From assembly GCF_004766125.1 (NCBI RefSeq), contig NZ_SJSA01000001.1, positions 1,736,001-1,800,000 of the forward strand: 64,000 bases of DNA, in the 5' to 3' direction. Of this stretch, positions 1 through 8,930 are shown piece after piece. The position numbers and the translations under genes were made by a program. This DNA is from Duncaniella freteri. Its GTDB lineage: Bacteria > Bacteroidota > Bacteroidia > Bacteroidales > Muribaculaceae. How positions within the stretch are numbered: the stretch's first letter is position 1; each line of letters opens with the position of its first letter. The notes below the pieces were generated by a model. That model did not search any database. It was not told the DNA's origin and saw nothing but the letters and a program-made list of their open reading frames with translations.

Positions 1-1
1 C

Positions 2-1342
2 ACATCGGTGTCGAAGATGAAGCGACTGCCCGACATAGATAAGCACGGAACTATAACCAATGTACTTCAGCCGGGTCAGGAACTCCTCGTACAGATAGTC
101 AAGGAGCCCATATCATCCAAGGGTCCGCGACTCACTACCGAAATCACATTCACAGGTCGATATATGGTGCTGATACCTTTCGGCGACAAGATTTCGGTGT
201 CAGCCAAAATCAAGACCACTGAAGAAAAACTACGTCTGCGACAACTTATAGATAGCATACGTCCGAAGAATTTCGGAATCATCATACGCACATCAGCCGA
301 AGGTAAAAGTGTGAGAGATCTTCATCATGAGCTCCGCACTCTTCTGAGATGCTGGGAGGAGACAGTGGCTAAAGCACGCACAGCGACAGCCCCGGCACTG
401 ATATTCGAGGAGGAAAGCCGTATAGTAGGTATGCTGCGTGATGTGTTCAGCCCTACATTCGAGAGTATTCATGTCAACGACAAGGAGACTTACAGCCAGA
501 TAGCGAAATATGTTGAGCTTATATCTCCTGAAAGCAAGGATATAGTGAAGCTCTACGAGAGTGATGTCCCCATTTTCGATCATTTCAGCATCACAAGGCA
601 GATCAAGTCATCGTTTGGAAAGACAGTTTCCTTCAAGTCTGGTGCATATGTGATAATCGAGCATACCGAGGCCCTTCATGTCATAGACGTCAATTCTGGC
701 AACCGATCCAAGGCTGCCCCCGACCAGGAAAGCAATGCACTCGAAGTGAATCTTCGTGCTGCCGACGAGATAGCCAGGCAGTTGCGCCTGCGTGATATGG
801 GTGGCATCATAGTGGTCGACTTCATTGATATGAATAAAGCGGAGAACCGTCAGAAGCTTTATGAGCATATGCGTGAGGTGATGGCTAATGACCGCGCCCG
901 CCACAATATCTTGCCTCTGAGCAAATTCGGGCTTATGCAGATCACTCGTCAGCGTGTGCGCCCGGCTCTTGATATCATAACGAGCGAGGAATGCCCATCC
1001 TGTCATGGAAAGGGCGAGGTCCAGCCGTCTCTGCTCTTTACCGATACTCTCCATGAGAAGCTCGACTATCTGGTTAATATACTTAAAGTAAAGGATTTTG
1101 TCCTGTATGTTCATCCGTATGTGGCAGCCTATCTCAAGAAAGGGTTCCCTTCGCTATATCGTAAATGGCAGTGGGAATACGGATTCTGTTTCCGCCTCTG
1201 CCCGGATGAGTCACTCGCTTATTTACAGTATCGCGTGCTTGACAAGGAGCACAATGAGATAGATCTGAAAGAGGAAAAGGATATAGCGTCATCAGCCACG
1301 AAATCCAAATCCAGAACCAAGAACCGTACAAAGGAAGAATAG
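2..1342 (+). CDS. rng: Ribonuclease G/E family, 3' part (5' end outside window)
   Basis: This is the C-terminal ~446 residues of RNase G, an endoribonuclease for rRNA maturation and mRNA decay. The reading frame is open to the left edge, so the N-terminal S1 domain lies outside the window. Visible hallmarks are VDVNSGN-type text (HVIDVNSGNRS) around residue 225, QLRLRDMGGIIVVDFIDM around 255 (metal-binding aspartates of the DNase I-like domain), and a CPSCHGKG Zn-link motif near residue 338. The GTG at position 8 is internal, not a true start. A strong terminator follows at 1401. Confidence 0.95.
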   Translation, partial: TSVSKMKRLPDIDKHGTITNVLQPGQELLVQIVKEPISSKGPRLTTEITFTGRYMVLIPFGDKISVSAKIKTTEEKLRLRQLIDSIRPKNFGIIIRTSAEGKSVRDLHHELRTLLRCWEETVAKARTATAPALIFEEESRIVGMLRDVFSPTFESIHVNDKETYSQIAKYVELISPESKDIVKLYESDVPIFDHFSITRQIKSSFGKTVSFKSGAYVIIEHTEALHVIDVNSGNRSKAAPDQESNALEVNLRAADEIARQLRLRDMGGIIVVDFIDMNKAENRQKLYEHMREVMANDRARHNILPLSKFGLMQITRQRVRPALDIITSEECPSCHGKGEVQPSLLFTDTLHEKLDYLVNILKVKDFVLYVHPYVAAYLKKGFPSLYRKWQWEYGFCFRLCPDESLAYLQYRVLDKEHNEIDLKEEKDIASSATKSKSRTKNRTKEE

Positions 1343-1400
1343 CCCTTCCCATTGAGCAGTGGAGATTCATATTGTCTCCCGCCATATTTTTACAGTATCC

Positions 1401-1445
1401 AAGCCTCCCGGTAAGCATTATGAATAGCTGCGGGAGGCTTTTCTG
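1401..1445 (+). terminator. Rho-independent terminator of rng
   Basis: A perfect 10-bp stem (AAGCCTCCCG at 1401-1410 with CGGGAGGCTT at 1431-1440) is followed by TTTCT, 58 nt after the RNase G stop. Positions 1446-1670 contain no gene I can see. Confidence 0.85.
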
Positions 1446-1673
1446 TTGTGCGTTTAAATATGGGATACTTTTGGGGAATTGTATTCTTTGATGATTGTTA
1501 TTATGGCAGACCCTTGTTCTATGTGGCTATTGGTGCTTAATTGTCAGCTGTCATATCTGTGATGTGTTTGTTTTAGAATTTAATCCGATCGCAGATTGTT
1601 TTAGGTGAAATAGATTAGTATTATATCTATTTTGCGTATTTTGCATTATTTTTCAAAAAAAGTTGCCAAAGTA

Positions 1674-1705
1674 TTTGCATAGTTCCTGAAAACTCTCTAC
1701 CTTTG
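1674..1705 (+). promoter_or_regulatory. Promoter of tRNA-Lys
   Basis: A TTTG box (1674-1677) and TACCTTTG (1698-1705) are separated by 20 nt, the canonical Bacteroidota -33/-7 arrangement. Transcription would start near 1711, about 70 nt before the tRNA. Confidence 0.8.
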
Positions 1706-1778
1706 CATCGCAATTGAGGGAAAGGCCTCAGCAAAGGTTTGAAATCACAAATTACAGATCTTTAAATTGCAAAATGAT

Positions 1779-1851
1779 GACTTCGTAGCTCAGTTGGTAG
1801 AGCAACTGACTCTTAATCAGTGGGTCGAGAGTTCGAGCCTCTCCGAGGTCA
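1779..1851 (+). tRNA. tRNA-Lys (anticodon CTT)
   Basis: A complete cloverleaf: acceptor GACTTCG/CGAGGTC, D stem GCTC/GAGC, anticodon stem ACTGA/TCAGT with loop CTCTTAA (anticodon CTT), then T arm. The discriminator is A and no CCA is encoded. It has its own promoter and terminator and borders the accessory block. Confidence 0.95.
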
Positions 1852-1878
1852 CAATGAGGTCTATCAGACCGATGAATT

Positions 1879-1918
1879 CCTCTGAAAATCAACAATTTTC
1901 AGAGGTTTTTCTTTTTAC
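1879..1918 (+). terminator. Terminator after tRNA-Lys
   Basis: The stem CCTCTGAAAAT / ATTTTCAGAGG has a 4-5 nt loop and is followed by a long T tract (TTTTTCTTTTT). Confidence 0.85.
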
Positions 1919-1966
1919 CCCTGTCCCCGTCCGGCGCAAAATATTGAAACTGCGGGTGTGCAAGAA

Positions 1967-2000
1967 GGGTGCAGTAGAATTTGTACTGCAAACTGCACCC
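1967..2000. repeat. Compound inverted repeat between tRNA-Lys and the first IS
   Basis: GGGTGCAGT (1967) and ACTGCACCC (1992-2000) form a 9-bp inverted repeat. Inside it, GCAGTA/TACTGC offers an alternative pairing. It lies between the tRNA terminator and the ISL3 end; it may be a leftover element boundary, but function is unknown. Confidence 0.5.
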
Positions 2001-2076
2001 TCTTTAGTGGGGTCAAGCGGCACAAGCCGAAATTCCGGTGCATTTGTTAAAACAATTAGAATAGAGTGTTAAAGAT

Positions 2077-3042
2077 TCAGGCGTATAGCTTGACGAGTCG
2101 GAAGATAAAGAAATCACGGTCACGGACCCCTCGCATCTGCGAACGGAAGATTTTGACTTTGGAGTTGAATGCTTCGGCGGAGGCATTAGTTGCGCGACGT
2201 CGGAAATAATTGAGGATAGTCGGGGCGTGGTTCTTGAACGTCTTGATGACAGAGCGGAAGTTGTTGTTGCCCAATGCCATTACTTTTTCATACCACTTGT
2301 TCATCCGACCCATTGCTTTGGTGGGTGATATCTTTGCGTTGAAGATTTGGCGCAGTTCCATAGCCAGATGGTATGCATCTTTCAGTATCGGATAGTGTCT
2401 GAACAGAATGTTTGCGCGATGACGCTGTATGTCAGTCCATTTGTTCTGCGACATCATCAGGGTGTGCTTGCTGCGGGCAAGGATCTGGCGCATGGTCTCG
2501 CCGTTGGAATATGTAATTGGAGGCTCTGATTTGTCACGGCTGTTGTCTTCGGCAATGAGCTGTCGGCGGATGTCTATGCGAATTTCGTCGACAGCCCCGT
2601 TATAGACCTGCTGCACATGGAAGCGGTCGTTAACGACGTGGGCGTTGTAGAATACCTCGGCGGCTATCAGCATCATCGAGGGCGACAGATCGCAGGTCAC
2701 TTCTTTTACCCTGCGTCTGACCGATTTACCCATGGCTCCGATGAGGATTGTGGTTATCTCATCGCTCTTTGTGCCGGGGATGGCCGCCGCCAGCGTCCCA
2801 CGGCCACCGTGTCCGTCCTTGTTCGTGAGGAAAGTCCATACCTCGCCGTTGCTCAGGCAGGTTTCGTCAAGACTCATGTACGGGCCGATATTGTTAGCGT
2901 TGAAGTAGAAGCCGCAACCGAGTTCGGCCTCACGCCATTCGGTATAACCGCTTATCCTGTTGCGATACTGTTCGGCAAAATATTTGCCGTTGACGCAGTA
3001 CATCTGCGCTATATGCTTAATCGACAATGCCGTCGTCTCCAC
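2077..3042 (-). CDS. ISAon1-type (ISL3 family) transposase, main ORF
   Basis: A 321-residue DDE transposase. Visible blocks are SLDETCLSNGEVWTFLTNK (first Asp near residue 57), VVNDRFHVQQ (second Asp near 138), and the C-terminal segment with NASAEAFNSKVK that supplies the catalytic Glu. Its protein is nearly identical to copy 2 at 56518-57483. In intact elements of this type an upstream small ORF overlaps the start; here that ORF is frameshifted, so this copy may be inactive. Confidence 0.85.
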   Translation of the reverse strand: METTALSIKHIAQMYCVNGKYFAEQYRNRISGYTEWREAELGCGFYFNANNIGPYMSLDETCLSNGEVWTFLTNKDGHGGRGTLAAAIPGTKSDEITTILIGAMGKSVRRRVKEVTCDLSPSMMLIAAEVFYNAHVVNDRFHVQQVYNGAVDEIRIDIRRQLIAEDNSRDKSEPPITYSNGETMRQILARSKHTLMMSQNKWTDIQRHRANILFRHYPILKDAYHLAMELRQIFNAKISPTKAMGRMNKWYEKVMALGNNNFRSVIKTFKNHAPTILNYFRRRATNASAEAFNSKVKIFRSQMRGVRDRDFFIFRLVKLYA

Positions 3043-3389
3043 CTTCGTCTTTTAAAAAAGCCACGAACTCGGCGCTGAGTCGTGTCCTCTCCTCGTTGGG
3101 CAGTTCCAGGTTATATGAGAATATCTCGTTGGTCTTTTTTGTCCCACCATTTGTTCTTGCGCATGTGCAGGAACACCGGTCTGCCGCGCATCGGATAGTC
3201 CTGCACTGTAACGTAATCCGTGTATCCACGTGCCACAATGTTCGGATTGCGGAAATCCTCATCCGACAGTTTCTTCTTCTCGTCAAGCCATATGTCGTAG
3301 GACTGGTCTGTCTTTTCAAACTTGACCATCTCAAACAGTTCGTCCAATCCTTCTGGCAGGAATTGCCAAAATGCATCTGCGGTTTTCAT
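3017..3389 (-). pseudogene. ISAon1 transposase N-terminal region ORF, frameshifted
   Basis: Corresponds to the intact 123-residue ORF at 56172-56543. The first ~80 residues read well (MKTADAFWQFLPEGLDELFE...), then the frame breaks after ...NKWWDK where copy 1 has AAAAAAGACC and copy 2 has AAGAAAACA, a net one-base insertion. The rest (TNEIFSYNLELPNEE...) continues in the next frame to the stop at 3017. The frameshift fits the one-base length difference between the two elements. Confidence 0.85.
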
Positions 3390-3398
3390 ACCGCAAAT

Positions 3399-3935
3399 TT
3401 AACACTTTTCCAAAAATTCATGCACCGGCATTTCGATTTGAGCCGGTATTTCCTTGTTGTAAAATCCCTGACGGAGATTTACATCGAAAACAACAAGGGA
3501 ATCCTCGGTCTGGGGCATAGCGTCAAGGAACCGGTTGATAGTGTTGCGCGATACCACATTACGCTGTGCAAGAGATCCGAAGCATACTGCTTTGGTCTTC
3601 TCGGCAATCGCTTCGAGATGCGCGGTATAAGGGATATTATCCCATGCTACGTTTTCTTTGATTTCATACTGCGGGACACCGGCTTGATCGATTTCTACCT
3701 GTACTGTTCCTGTAGGGTATGGCACTTCGGCTATGAACTGGTTAAGCCCTTTTGAGGTGAAATTCTCTATTATTTCTTTACCGAGAGCGTCATCGCCGAC
3801 TGCGCTCACTACACAGCTCGGCAGTCCGAACTGCGATACGTGATAGGCGAAGTTAGCCGGGGCTCCGCCAATTTTTTTGCCTTCGGGGAGAACATCCCAC
3901 AAGGCTTCGCCCATTCCTACAACTATGTCATTCAT
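3399..3935 (-). pseudogene. Fructokinase (PfkB family), truncated by ISL3
   Basis: An N-terminal ~163-residue piece of a PfkB sugar kinase: MNDIVVGMGEALWDVLPEG, then GGAPANFAYH (substrate-binding motif) near residue 24. A full enzyme is about 295 residues with a C-terminal GAGD motif, which is missing. From 3444 the frame runs into the ISL3 end, adding about 15 foreign residues. The missing 3' half is not elsewhere in the window. It was probably cotranscribed with the upstream permease, from which it is now separated by an IS4 element. Confidence 0.85.
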
Positions 3936-3976
3936 GTTGATTTGGTAAGTTTATTGATTTATATTATATTTTTCTT

Positions 3977-5395
3977 TTACTGTCCGCTAAACCATAAAAG
4001 GGTGAGTCCAACTTCTTGAACAGCAGAAGTTGGGCTTACTTTTTGTATTTGACAAGCCCCCTCAGCAGTTTTCGGGATCTTCAGGAGGGGATTCCGAGGC
4101 CTCTGCGAGCATGATTTTCAAGTCAGCGTCGGGCTGATTTAGGAACTTTTCGAGATTCAGATAATACATCAGTACAATTCTGACGATTGTAGCCAGTCCA
4201 GAAAAGCTCCAACGCCTTTGCAAGGTGCTTTGTAAGACCGAGAGCAACAGATTAGCTATGAGCGTTACCCAAATCTGTATTTTTATGGCATTGGCACTTT
4301 CGCCATAGAAGTATCGCAAAGGGAAGTTCTGCTTTATCTGCTTGAAAAGCGACTCAATCTGCCATCGGCGACGGTAGATGGCCACGATTGTCTCCAGAGG
4401 CATGTCGAAGTCATTGGTGAGAAGCGATATAAGTTTTGGCTTCTTGCCTTTCTTAATGTCAACGTATGTGATTATTCTTGCAATGTGGTTGATGCCGTCT
4501 TTACGGAACACTACGACCTGTTCACGGTACTCCATCAGTCCCTGCGGATTCTGGTGCATACAGTCCACAAGTATTTCATAACTGAGGTTTTTCTTCATTT
4601 TGGTTACATATACCACCCCTCGATCCGTCAGTTCCTCGAATTTGGCATAGTTGATATATGCACGGTCAAGTGCTACTATCTCGTTGTGGCTGTAATGGCT
4701 CGGTGCAAGCATGAAGGAGTCATTGGTCGCTGCCGAAGTGAACTGTACGTCGCAGTGAACGCCCTCGTTGGCATGTATGACCGAGTGTACCTTGATGCCG
4801 CCTTTCTTCTTTCCCGTCTTCGGATGACGGCCAACACCCTTGAAAATAGCATTGGAGAACAACGTGATTGTAGTGGAATCGATGATTCTAAGCCGTCTTA
4901 TCCACTCTTCCGTGCCATTGCGTCGGCTGTCCGAGGAAAGAATGTCTTTATTGGCTGCATACAAGTCGCGGTATACATCTTCAAAGAACTTCTCTGAACG
5001 TCTGGCATTTGCATCCGACAAGGTGCTCCGCCTGGGCACAGTGTCAATGCCTACATGATGGAGTTTGCGTACCTCGGCTGTCATAGAAGTCTCTATCTCA
5101 CGCAATGAATCGAAGCGCTGTATGACAGCATATAGCATCGTAAGCAAATGCGTATAGCCGTCAAAGCTCTTGACATACTTCTCTCCGCCGTGTTTTCGGC
5201 TGATTTCAACTATTTTTTCACGATCAAGTGATTTTATCAGCTGACCATATGTCGGCTGTCCGAAGAAATTACTACTTTTACTCATGGTTATTTAAGATAG
5301 TTTGGCGACATCAAAATAACCATTTAGGGCTGACTCCTGCAATAGGTGCCAGCCCTAATTTTCAACCGCTACTAAAAAAGTTTAGCGGACAGTAA
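3977..5395 (-). mobile_element. IS4-family insertion sequence, copy 1
   Basis: A 1419-bp element with terminal inverted repeat TTACTGTCCGCTAAAC at both ends. It is flanked by an A/T-rich repeat, ATATTTTTCTT (3966-3976 and 5398-5408), consistent with a ~11-bp target duplication. It sits in the short gap between the permease stop and the fructokinase start. The transposase is identical to that of copy 2 (19687-21105), which points to recent movement. Confidence 0.9.
4062..5285 (-). CDS. IS4-family transposase (DUF4372 plus DDE domain)
   Basis: A 407-residue transposase. The N-terminal DUF4372-like region ([18 protein letters not shown]) is followed by the DDE domain: [11 protein letters not shown] (first Asp), [13 protein letters not shown] (second Asp), and the YREK-like block [18 protein letters not shown] carrying the Glu. 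It is full length and identical in protein sequence to copy 2. Confidence 0.92.
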   Translation of the reverse strand: MSKSSNFFGQPTYGQLIKSLDREKIVEISRKHGGEKYVKSFDGYTHLLTMLYAVIQRFDSLREIETSMTAEVRKLHHVGIDTVPRRSTLSDANARRSEKFFEDVYRDLYAANKDILSSDSRRNGTEEWIRRLRIIDSTTITLFSNAIFKGVGRHPKTGKKKGGIKVHSVIHANEGVHCDVQFTSAATNDSFMLAPSHYSHNEIVALDRAYINYAKFEELTDRGVVYVTKMKKNLSYEILVDCMHQNPQGLMEYREQVVVFRKDGINHIARIITYVDIKKGKKPKLISLLTNDFDMPLETIVAIYRRRWQIESLFKQIKQNFPLRYFYGESANAIKIQIWVTLIANLLLSVLQSTLQRRWSFSGLATIVRIVLMYYLNLEKFLNQPDADLKIMLAEASESPPEDPENC

Positions 5396-5397
5396 TA

Positions 5398-6012
5398 ATA
5401 TTTTTCTTATTTTCAGCGTATAATACATCAGATATATCACACCGACAGTCATTACTGCGACAGCTCCGACCTGTCCGACAGCATCTGCCGCATATCCCAT
5501 TGCGAGTGGGAATACTGTACCGCCGAACAAGCCCATAATCATAAGACCGGAAACTTCGTTACGTTCATTGGGCGTATATACGAGGGCCTGAGAGAATACT
5601 ACTGAGAAGATGTTGGAGTTACCGAATCCAATCATACCGATACCGACATACAACAGAGTCAGGGTGTCACAGACGAAAAGTATAACCATGCCGGCAAGCA
5701 TCATGAGCACGCTGATTGCAAAGAACATCTTTGGAGACATCGCCCTCAGGAGGAAAGCTCCCAAGAAACACCCGACGGTACGGAATATAAAGTATATACC
5801 GGTAGCGAATCCGGCTTCTTCCAAAGGAAGTCCAAGACGCTCCATAATGATTTTCGGTGCTGTTGTATTTGTTCCTACATCAATACCCACATGGCACATT
5901 ATACCGAGAAAACAAAGGAAGATGAACGGACGACTCAGTAATTTAAGGCATTCACCGATGCCAGTCGCTTTATCCGGTTTTTCTTCATCTATAGGAGTCG
6001 CTGCCAAATGAA
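5398..6012 (-). pseudogene. MFS sugar permease (FucP-like), C-terminal half
   Basis: About 205 residues forming six hydrophobic segments of a major facilitator permease (FLCFLGIMCHVGIDVGTNTT, then GFATGIYFIFRTVGCF, and GLMIMGLFGGTVFPLAMGY). The N-terminal half is lost where an IS3 end begins at about 6013. Before IS4 insertion the stop was right at the target site, so IS4 adds about nine residues (reading to 5372). It was followed by fructokinase, suggesting a fructose or similar sugar uptake operon. Confidence 0.8.
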
Positions 6013-6205
6013 CTGAACCCAAAAAGTTGGACATGAATTATATCAGTTCATTATAGTATTTATTTTTATATTCCATTGGAGACAATCCGTTGAATCTCAC
6101 CTTAATCCGGTCATTGTTATAATACAGGATGTATCTCTTCAATTCCCGAATGAAGTCCTCCCAAGAACAAAATTCATGCAAATATAGCAATTCTGACTTA
6201 AGATG
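6013..6205 (-). mobile_element. IS3-family remnant, 3' part of orfB and element end
   Basis: The element end (TGAACCCAAAAAGTTGGAC) is next to an orfB tail at 6038-6205 that reads HLKSELLYLHEF...SWEDFIRELKRYI...NGLSPMEYKNKYYNEL then stop, a classic IS3-family C-terminus. The codon just upstream is continued 37 kb away at 43254-43313 (...[13 protein letters not shown]), showing that the prophage split this gene. Confidence 0.85.
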
Positions 6206-6215
6206 TATGGGCATG

Positions 6216-6231
6216 AAAACGAAGCGAGCAA
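6216..6231 (+). other. Candidate transposase-binding site L1
   Basis: AAAACGAAGCGAGCAA starts 11 bp from the left prophage end and matches three other end-proximal copies (L2, R2, R1). Confidence 0.7.
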
Positions 6232-6307
6232 CGGTGTGAATGTCGGTCGGTCGCGCAATGCGTTGATAAGTAGCGGGATGGGTGGTGTTGGAGGTGGTCG
6301 GCCCGAA

Positions 6308-6323
6308 AAAACGAAACGTGCAA
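6308..6323 (+). other. Candidate transposase-binding site L2
   Basis: AAAACGAAACGTGCAA is identical to R1 and lies 92 bp inside L1 in the same orientation, resembling the multiple MuA sites of attL. Confidence 0.7.
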
Positions 6324-6369
6324 TTACTTGAATTTGCTTGAATCGGGGTTGAATAATCGGGCCGCGCCG

Positions 6370-6418
6370 TTTAACGAGCGTTTAATGCGGCTTTAATTCC
6401 CCTTTAATTGGCTTTAAT
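6370..6418. repeat. Helically phased TTTAA(T/C) array, left end
   Basis: Five TTTAAT-type hexamers start at 6370, 6381, 6392, 6403 and 6413, one DNA helical turn apart. The rest of 6324-7024 has no convincing gene. Confidence 0.7.
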
Positions 6419-7024
6419 ATCGTGCGGCTGCATGGCTGGTTTTCGCCGGGTGTGTGGCCGCTTCTGTTGTGTGGGCGGTAGAATGAGCCACAGCGAGGCA
6501 GAGGGCGCGAAATTCAAGCGTTTACGGCGGTTGTAGAGGATTATGCTGACGTGCTCACCGGCCGCGTGGAGCATCACGGTATGCGTATGAGAGTGCGTGG
6601 GTGTACTCTGGAGTATGGCAGCGTTTAAGAGCAGTGGCACGGCTGTTAAATGATAGCAGCTTCGGTAGGGTTTCAGGGGGCAAAAATGAGGCTTCCGGGG
6701 AGGTTAAATTTGTGCACGTTTGGTTTTGAAAATAGAGTTGGTCTTTCAGTTGGACATTCATTTGGGTACTCATTGGCGATATGGTACACGCCCCATACGG
6801 ACAAAAAGAAACTAAAAAACGGCGTTTTAGAAGCGATTAACACCCCTTTAATGTCATAAATCAGCCGTTAAATAATCGGTTTTAGTATTGCGTAAATAGT
6901 TGATTTAATGGATGTAATCTATTAAACTACGCAAAAAGCGGTAGAAAAAAGGTGAAAACTGCTTATTTTGATCCTTTAGGGGGTATATGGAGGAGGTACA
7001 GGGGGAACGACGCAGAAAAGCCCA

Positions 7025-7546
7025 TTATCCGACATTTGCAGTAACTACGGTGCTCACACGTTCTGCATCTTTTCCCAATCGCTGCTCCAGCTGTCTTATC
7101 CGCTCTTTCAGCACCCCTATATCCTCACGTAAAGCTCCTATCTCTATATCTTTTTCCTTTGACTGAGCTTTAAGATGTTGTATCAGATCCGTATTATTTG
7201 TATTAGGCGTTTGTTCTTCTGTATCTCTCCGACCTTTCTCAAAGATTGTTTTCATCTCTTTTTCGTCCCCATTATCATCAATATATGGAGCAGTAAGTTC
7301 TAATTCCTTGCGAATGTTAAACATTCTCATCACTGGGTCAGACTCTTCTCCAAAAAATAACCACTCCGCGGATATATTCGCATTTGCGCAAACCTTATAG
7401 AGAACGTCATATGATGGTTTGCCTTTTCTTGTTCCAACAACATTCTCAACAACAGTGGGACTAATACCCACTGATTTAGCAAAAGCACTTTTATTATCGT
7501 GAAATAGGATTTTGATAATCCATTCAAATCTCTCGTTTATTGTCAT
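7025..7546 (-). CDS. Prophage repressor (XRE/CI-like HTH with coiled coil)
   Basis: A 173-residue protein from the ATG at 7546 (an upstream ATG at 7561 is possible but would leave almost no leader). The N-terminal HTH is FAKSVGISPTVVENVVGTRK followed by YDVLYKVCANANISAEWLFFG, typical of Bacteroidota phage repressors. Residues ~115-160 form a coiled coil (KEKDIEIGALREDIGVLKER). It is divergent from the early operon and its start region overlaps candidate operators, so it likely maintains lysogeny by blocking the early promoter and controlling itself. The C-terminus shows no peptidase motif. Confidence 0.8.
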   Translation of the reverse strand: MTINERFEWIIKILFHDNKSAFAKSVGISPTVVENVVGTRKGKPSYDVLYKVCANANISAEWLFFGEESDPVMRMFNIRKELELTAPYIDDNGDEKEMKTIFEKGRRDTEEQTPNTNNTDLIQHLKAQSKEKDIEIGALREDIGVLKERIRQLEQRLGKDAERVSTVVTANVG

Positions 7547-7551
7547 AACTA

Positions 7552-7606
7552 ATATTCTCAAATGCGAAAAAATCGCAAAATTATTTGATATATTCGCAAA
7601 TGCGTA
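7552..7606. promoter_or_regulatory. Candidate repressor operators O1 and O2
   Basis: ATATTCTCAAATGCGAA (7552-7568) and ATATTCGCAAATGCGTA (7590-7606) are direct copies of a near-palindrome (TTCGCA-AA-TGCGAA). O1 lies next to the repressor start, O2 in the spacer of the early promoter. A third related site, ATATTCGCATTTGCGCA, is inside the repressor gene (7374-7390). Confidence 0.6.
7576..7583 (-). promoter_or_regulatory. Repressor promoter -7 box
   Basis: On the minus strand this reads TAATTTTG, a perfect -7 box about 30 nt upstream of the ATG at 7546. No good -33 box is visible. It abuts the early promoter of the other strand. Confidence 0.5.
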
Positions 7607-7615
7607 TTAACTTTG
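7584..7615 (+). promoter_or_regulatory. Early lytic promoter
   Basis: TTTG (7584-7587), 20 nt, TAACTTTG (7608-7615) is a textbook Bacteroidota promoter pointing at the early operon. Operator-like O2 occupies its spacer. An ISAs1 element now lies between this promoter and the first gene. Confidence 0.75.
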
Positions 7616-7692
7616 CACAGTATTACCGGTAACACCGCCCCAAATTTACTGAAAATTTGTGGCGTTGGCAAGATTCACAAATGGTTAATTCA

Positions 7693-8900
7693 GGGCTGAC
7701 GCATCTTAATTTTTTACAACATCAAAACTTTTTAAGGCATAAAGTAAGTAGTCGTTATCCCAACCGGCTTTCTTCCTATGTCCTTTGACACCCATTGATG
7801 ACACCTTGGCGTTCTTGATTATGTTCAGTCCGATACGGTTGAGCAGAGAGAAATTTTGAGCTGCATTATCCTTTTGCTTACGCGAGGCATCATCTCCAAA
7901 AGCGACGTCCAATGTCCAATGCAGTTGATTCTCCACGCTCCAGTGTGTCCTGATAGAATGATTAATATATTGAGCGTCAGCCTCAAGGCTCGACAGGTAA
8001 TATCTGGTCTCCTTGTGGATTTGTCCAGACTTGACATCCCGGGTACGGGATTCTATTCTCACGATGCTTTTAAGACCGGGCCATCTGTCCCTGTCGATGA
8101 TGTTGTCGAGATTGGTTATGACCGAACAGGCCCTTGTTTCTTCCCGCCCATGAGCCTTCCCGTCCATCGTATGCTCAGATGACGGCTTAATATATGTGAA
8201 AGAACGGCTGACACGGTCAAGCATTTCGGGCTGATTCCCTTTCAGGGCAAGGATATAGTCGGCTCCGCGCTCGATTATTGTCTTGGCAATCTCTCTCTGA
8301 CAGCCCATGGCATCGATTGTGACTATGCAGTTTTTCAACTCCAGGATGCGCAGCAGCCGGGGTATCGCAGTAATCTCGTTGCTCTTTCCGGCGACCTTTT
8401 CCTGCGCGAGCAACAGGTTGTTCGCCGAAGCCCATGCGCTGACAAGATGGGTGTATGTCCCGGAGCCGTCATCGCTGCTCCCGCGCATACATTTGCCGTC
8501 AATGGCGACAACTTCCCCGTCGGTCAGTTCGGCAATGCTTTTCGTCCATGCCACAAAGGAACCGTTCAATTCTTTTGGGTCTAACATACTGATTACTCGG
8601 TTGAACGTATCGTGCGAGGGTATGCCGTTGGGAAGGTGCAGGAACTTCTCAAGCCAATCAATCTTGGCATTACCATAGTCCTCGATTTCATTCCAGCCCT
8701 CCGCTCCGCAGATGACTGCGCAAAGCGATATGAACAGGATGGAGTCAAGGCTGTGTTTCTGTGTGCGCTCCACACGAGGATCGCTGATGGATGAAAAGAA
8801 ATCTATGGGTGAGTTAGGATTTGTCATATAAGATTAACGGCTGTATGCCTATTTATATTGGTAAACAGCCGTTAAGTTTATTTAAGATGCGTCTGCCGTG
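7693..8900 (-). mobile_element. ISAs1-family insertion sequence in the early leader
   Basis: A 1208-bp element with ends sharing GACGCATCTTAA in inverted orientation. It is flanked by the direct repeat ATGGTTAATTCA (7681-7692 and 8901-8912). It separates the early promoter from the transposition genes, with its transposase pointing the opposite way. Confidence 0.88.
7706..8827 (-). CDS. ISAs1-family transposase
   Basis: A 373-residue transposase with the family's N-terminal segment (FFSSISDPRVERTQKHSLDS), GAEGWNEIEDYG, and the DDE domain: VVAIDGKCMRGS (first Asp near residue 109), IVTIDAMGCQREIA (second Asp), and THWSVENQLHWTLDV carrying the Glu near residue 295. It appears intact. Confidence 0.9.
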   Translation of the reverse strand: MTNPNSPIDFFSSISDPRVERTQKHSLDSILFISLCAVICGAEGWNEIEDYGNAKIDWLEKFLHLPNGIPSHDTFNRVISMLDPKELNGSFVAWTKSIAELTDGEVVAIDGKCMRGSSDDGSGTYTHLVSAWASANNLLLAQEKVAGKSNEITAIPRLLRILELKNCIVTIDAMGCQREIAKTIIERGADYILALKGNQPEMLDRVSRSFTYIKPSSEHTMDGKAHGREETRACSVITNLDNIIDRDRWPGLKSIVRIESRTRDVKSGQIHKETRYYLSSLEADAQYINHSIRTHWSVENQLHWTLDVAFGDDASRKQKDNAAQNFSLLNRIGLNIIKNAKVSSMGVKGHRKKAGWDNDYLLYALKSFDVVKN

Positions 8901-8930
8901 ATGGTTAATTCATAAATTCTGTAAAAGGAT

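Larger units (their letters stand above)
2019..3444 (-). mobile_element. ISL3-family (ISAon1-type) insertion sequence, copy 1
   Basis: A 1426-bp element with imperfect terminal inverted repeats: GGCACAAGCCGAAATTCCGG at 2019 and, on the other strand from 3444, GGCTCAAATCGAAATGCCGG. It carries orfB (transposase) and a broken orfA, and is one base longer than copy 2 at 56117-57541, which is in the opposite orientation. The extra base is in an A run at about 3135. No clear direct repeat is seen at its flanks. It interrupts the fructokinase fragment at 3444. Confidence 0.85.

Noticed and set aside
76..1418. Several long minus-strand ORFs opposite RNase G
   Set aside because: They are antisense shadows of a strongly conserved gene with no recognisable domains or promoters.
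3027..3755. 242-codon plus-strand ORF across ISL3 and fructokinase
   Set aside because: It crosses the junction of two unrelated elements on the antisense strand of both.
6404..6859. Small ORFs in the left prophage end
   Set aside because: Unusual composition, overlapping on both strands, no promoter or recognisable domain; region is better read as non-coding end sequence.
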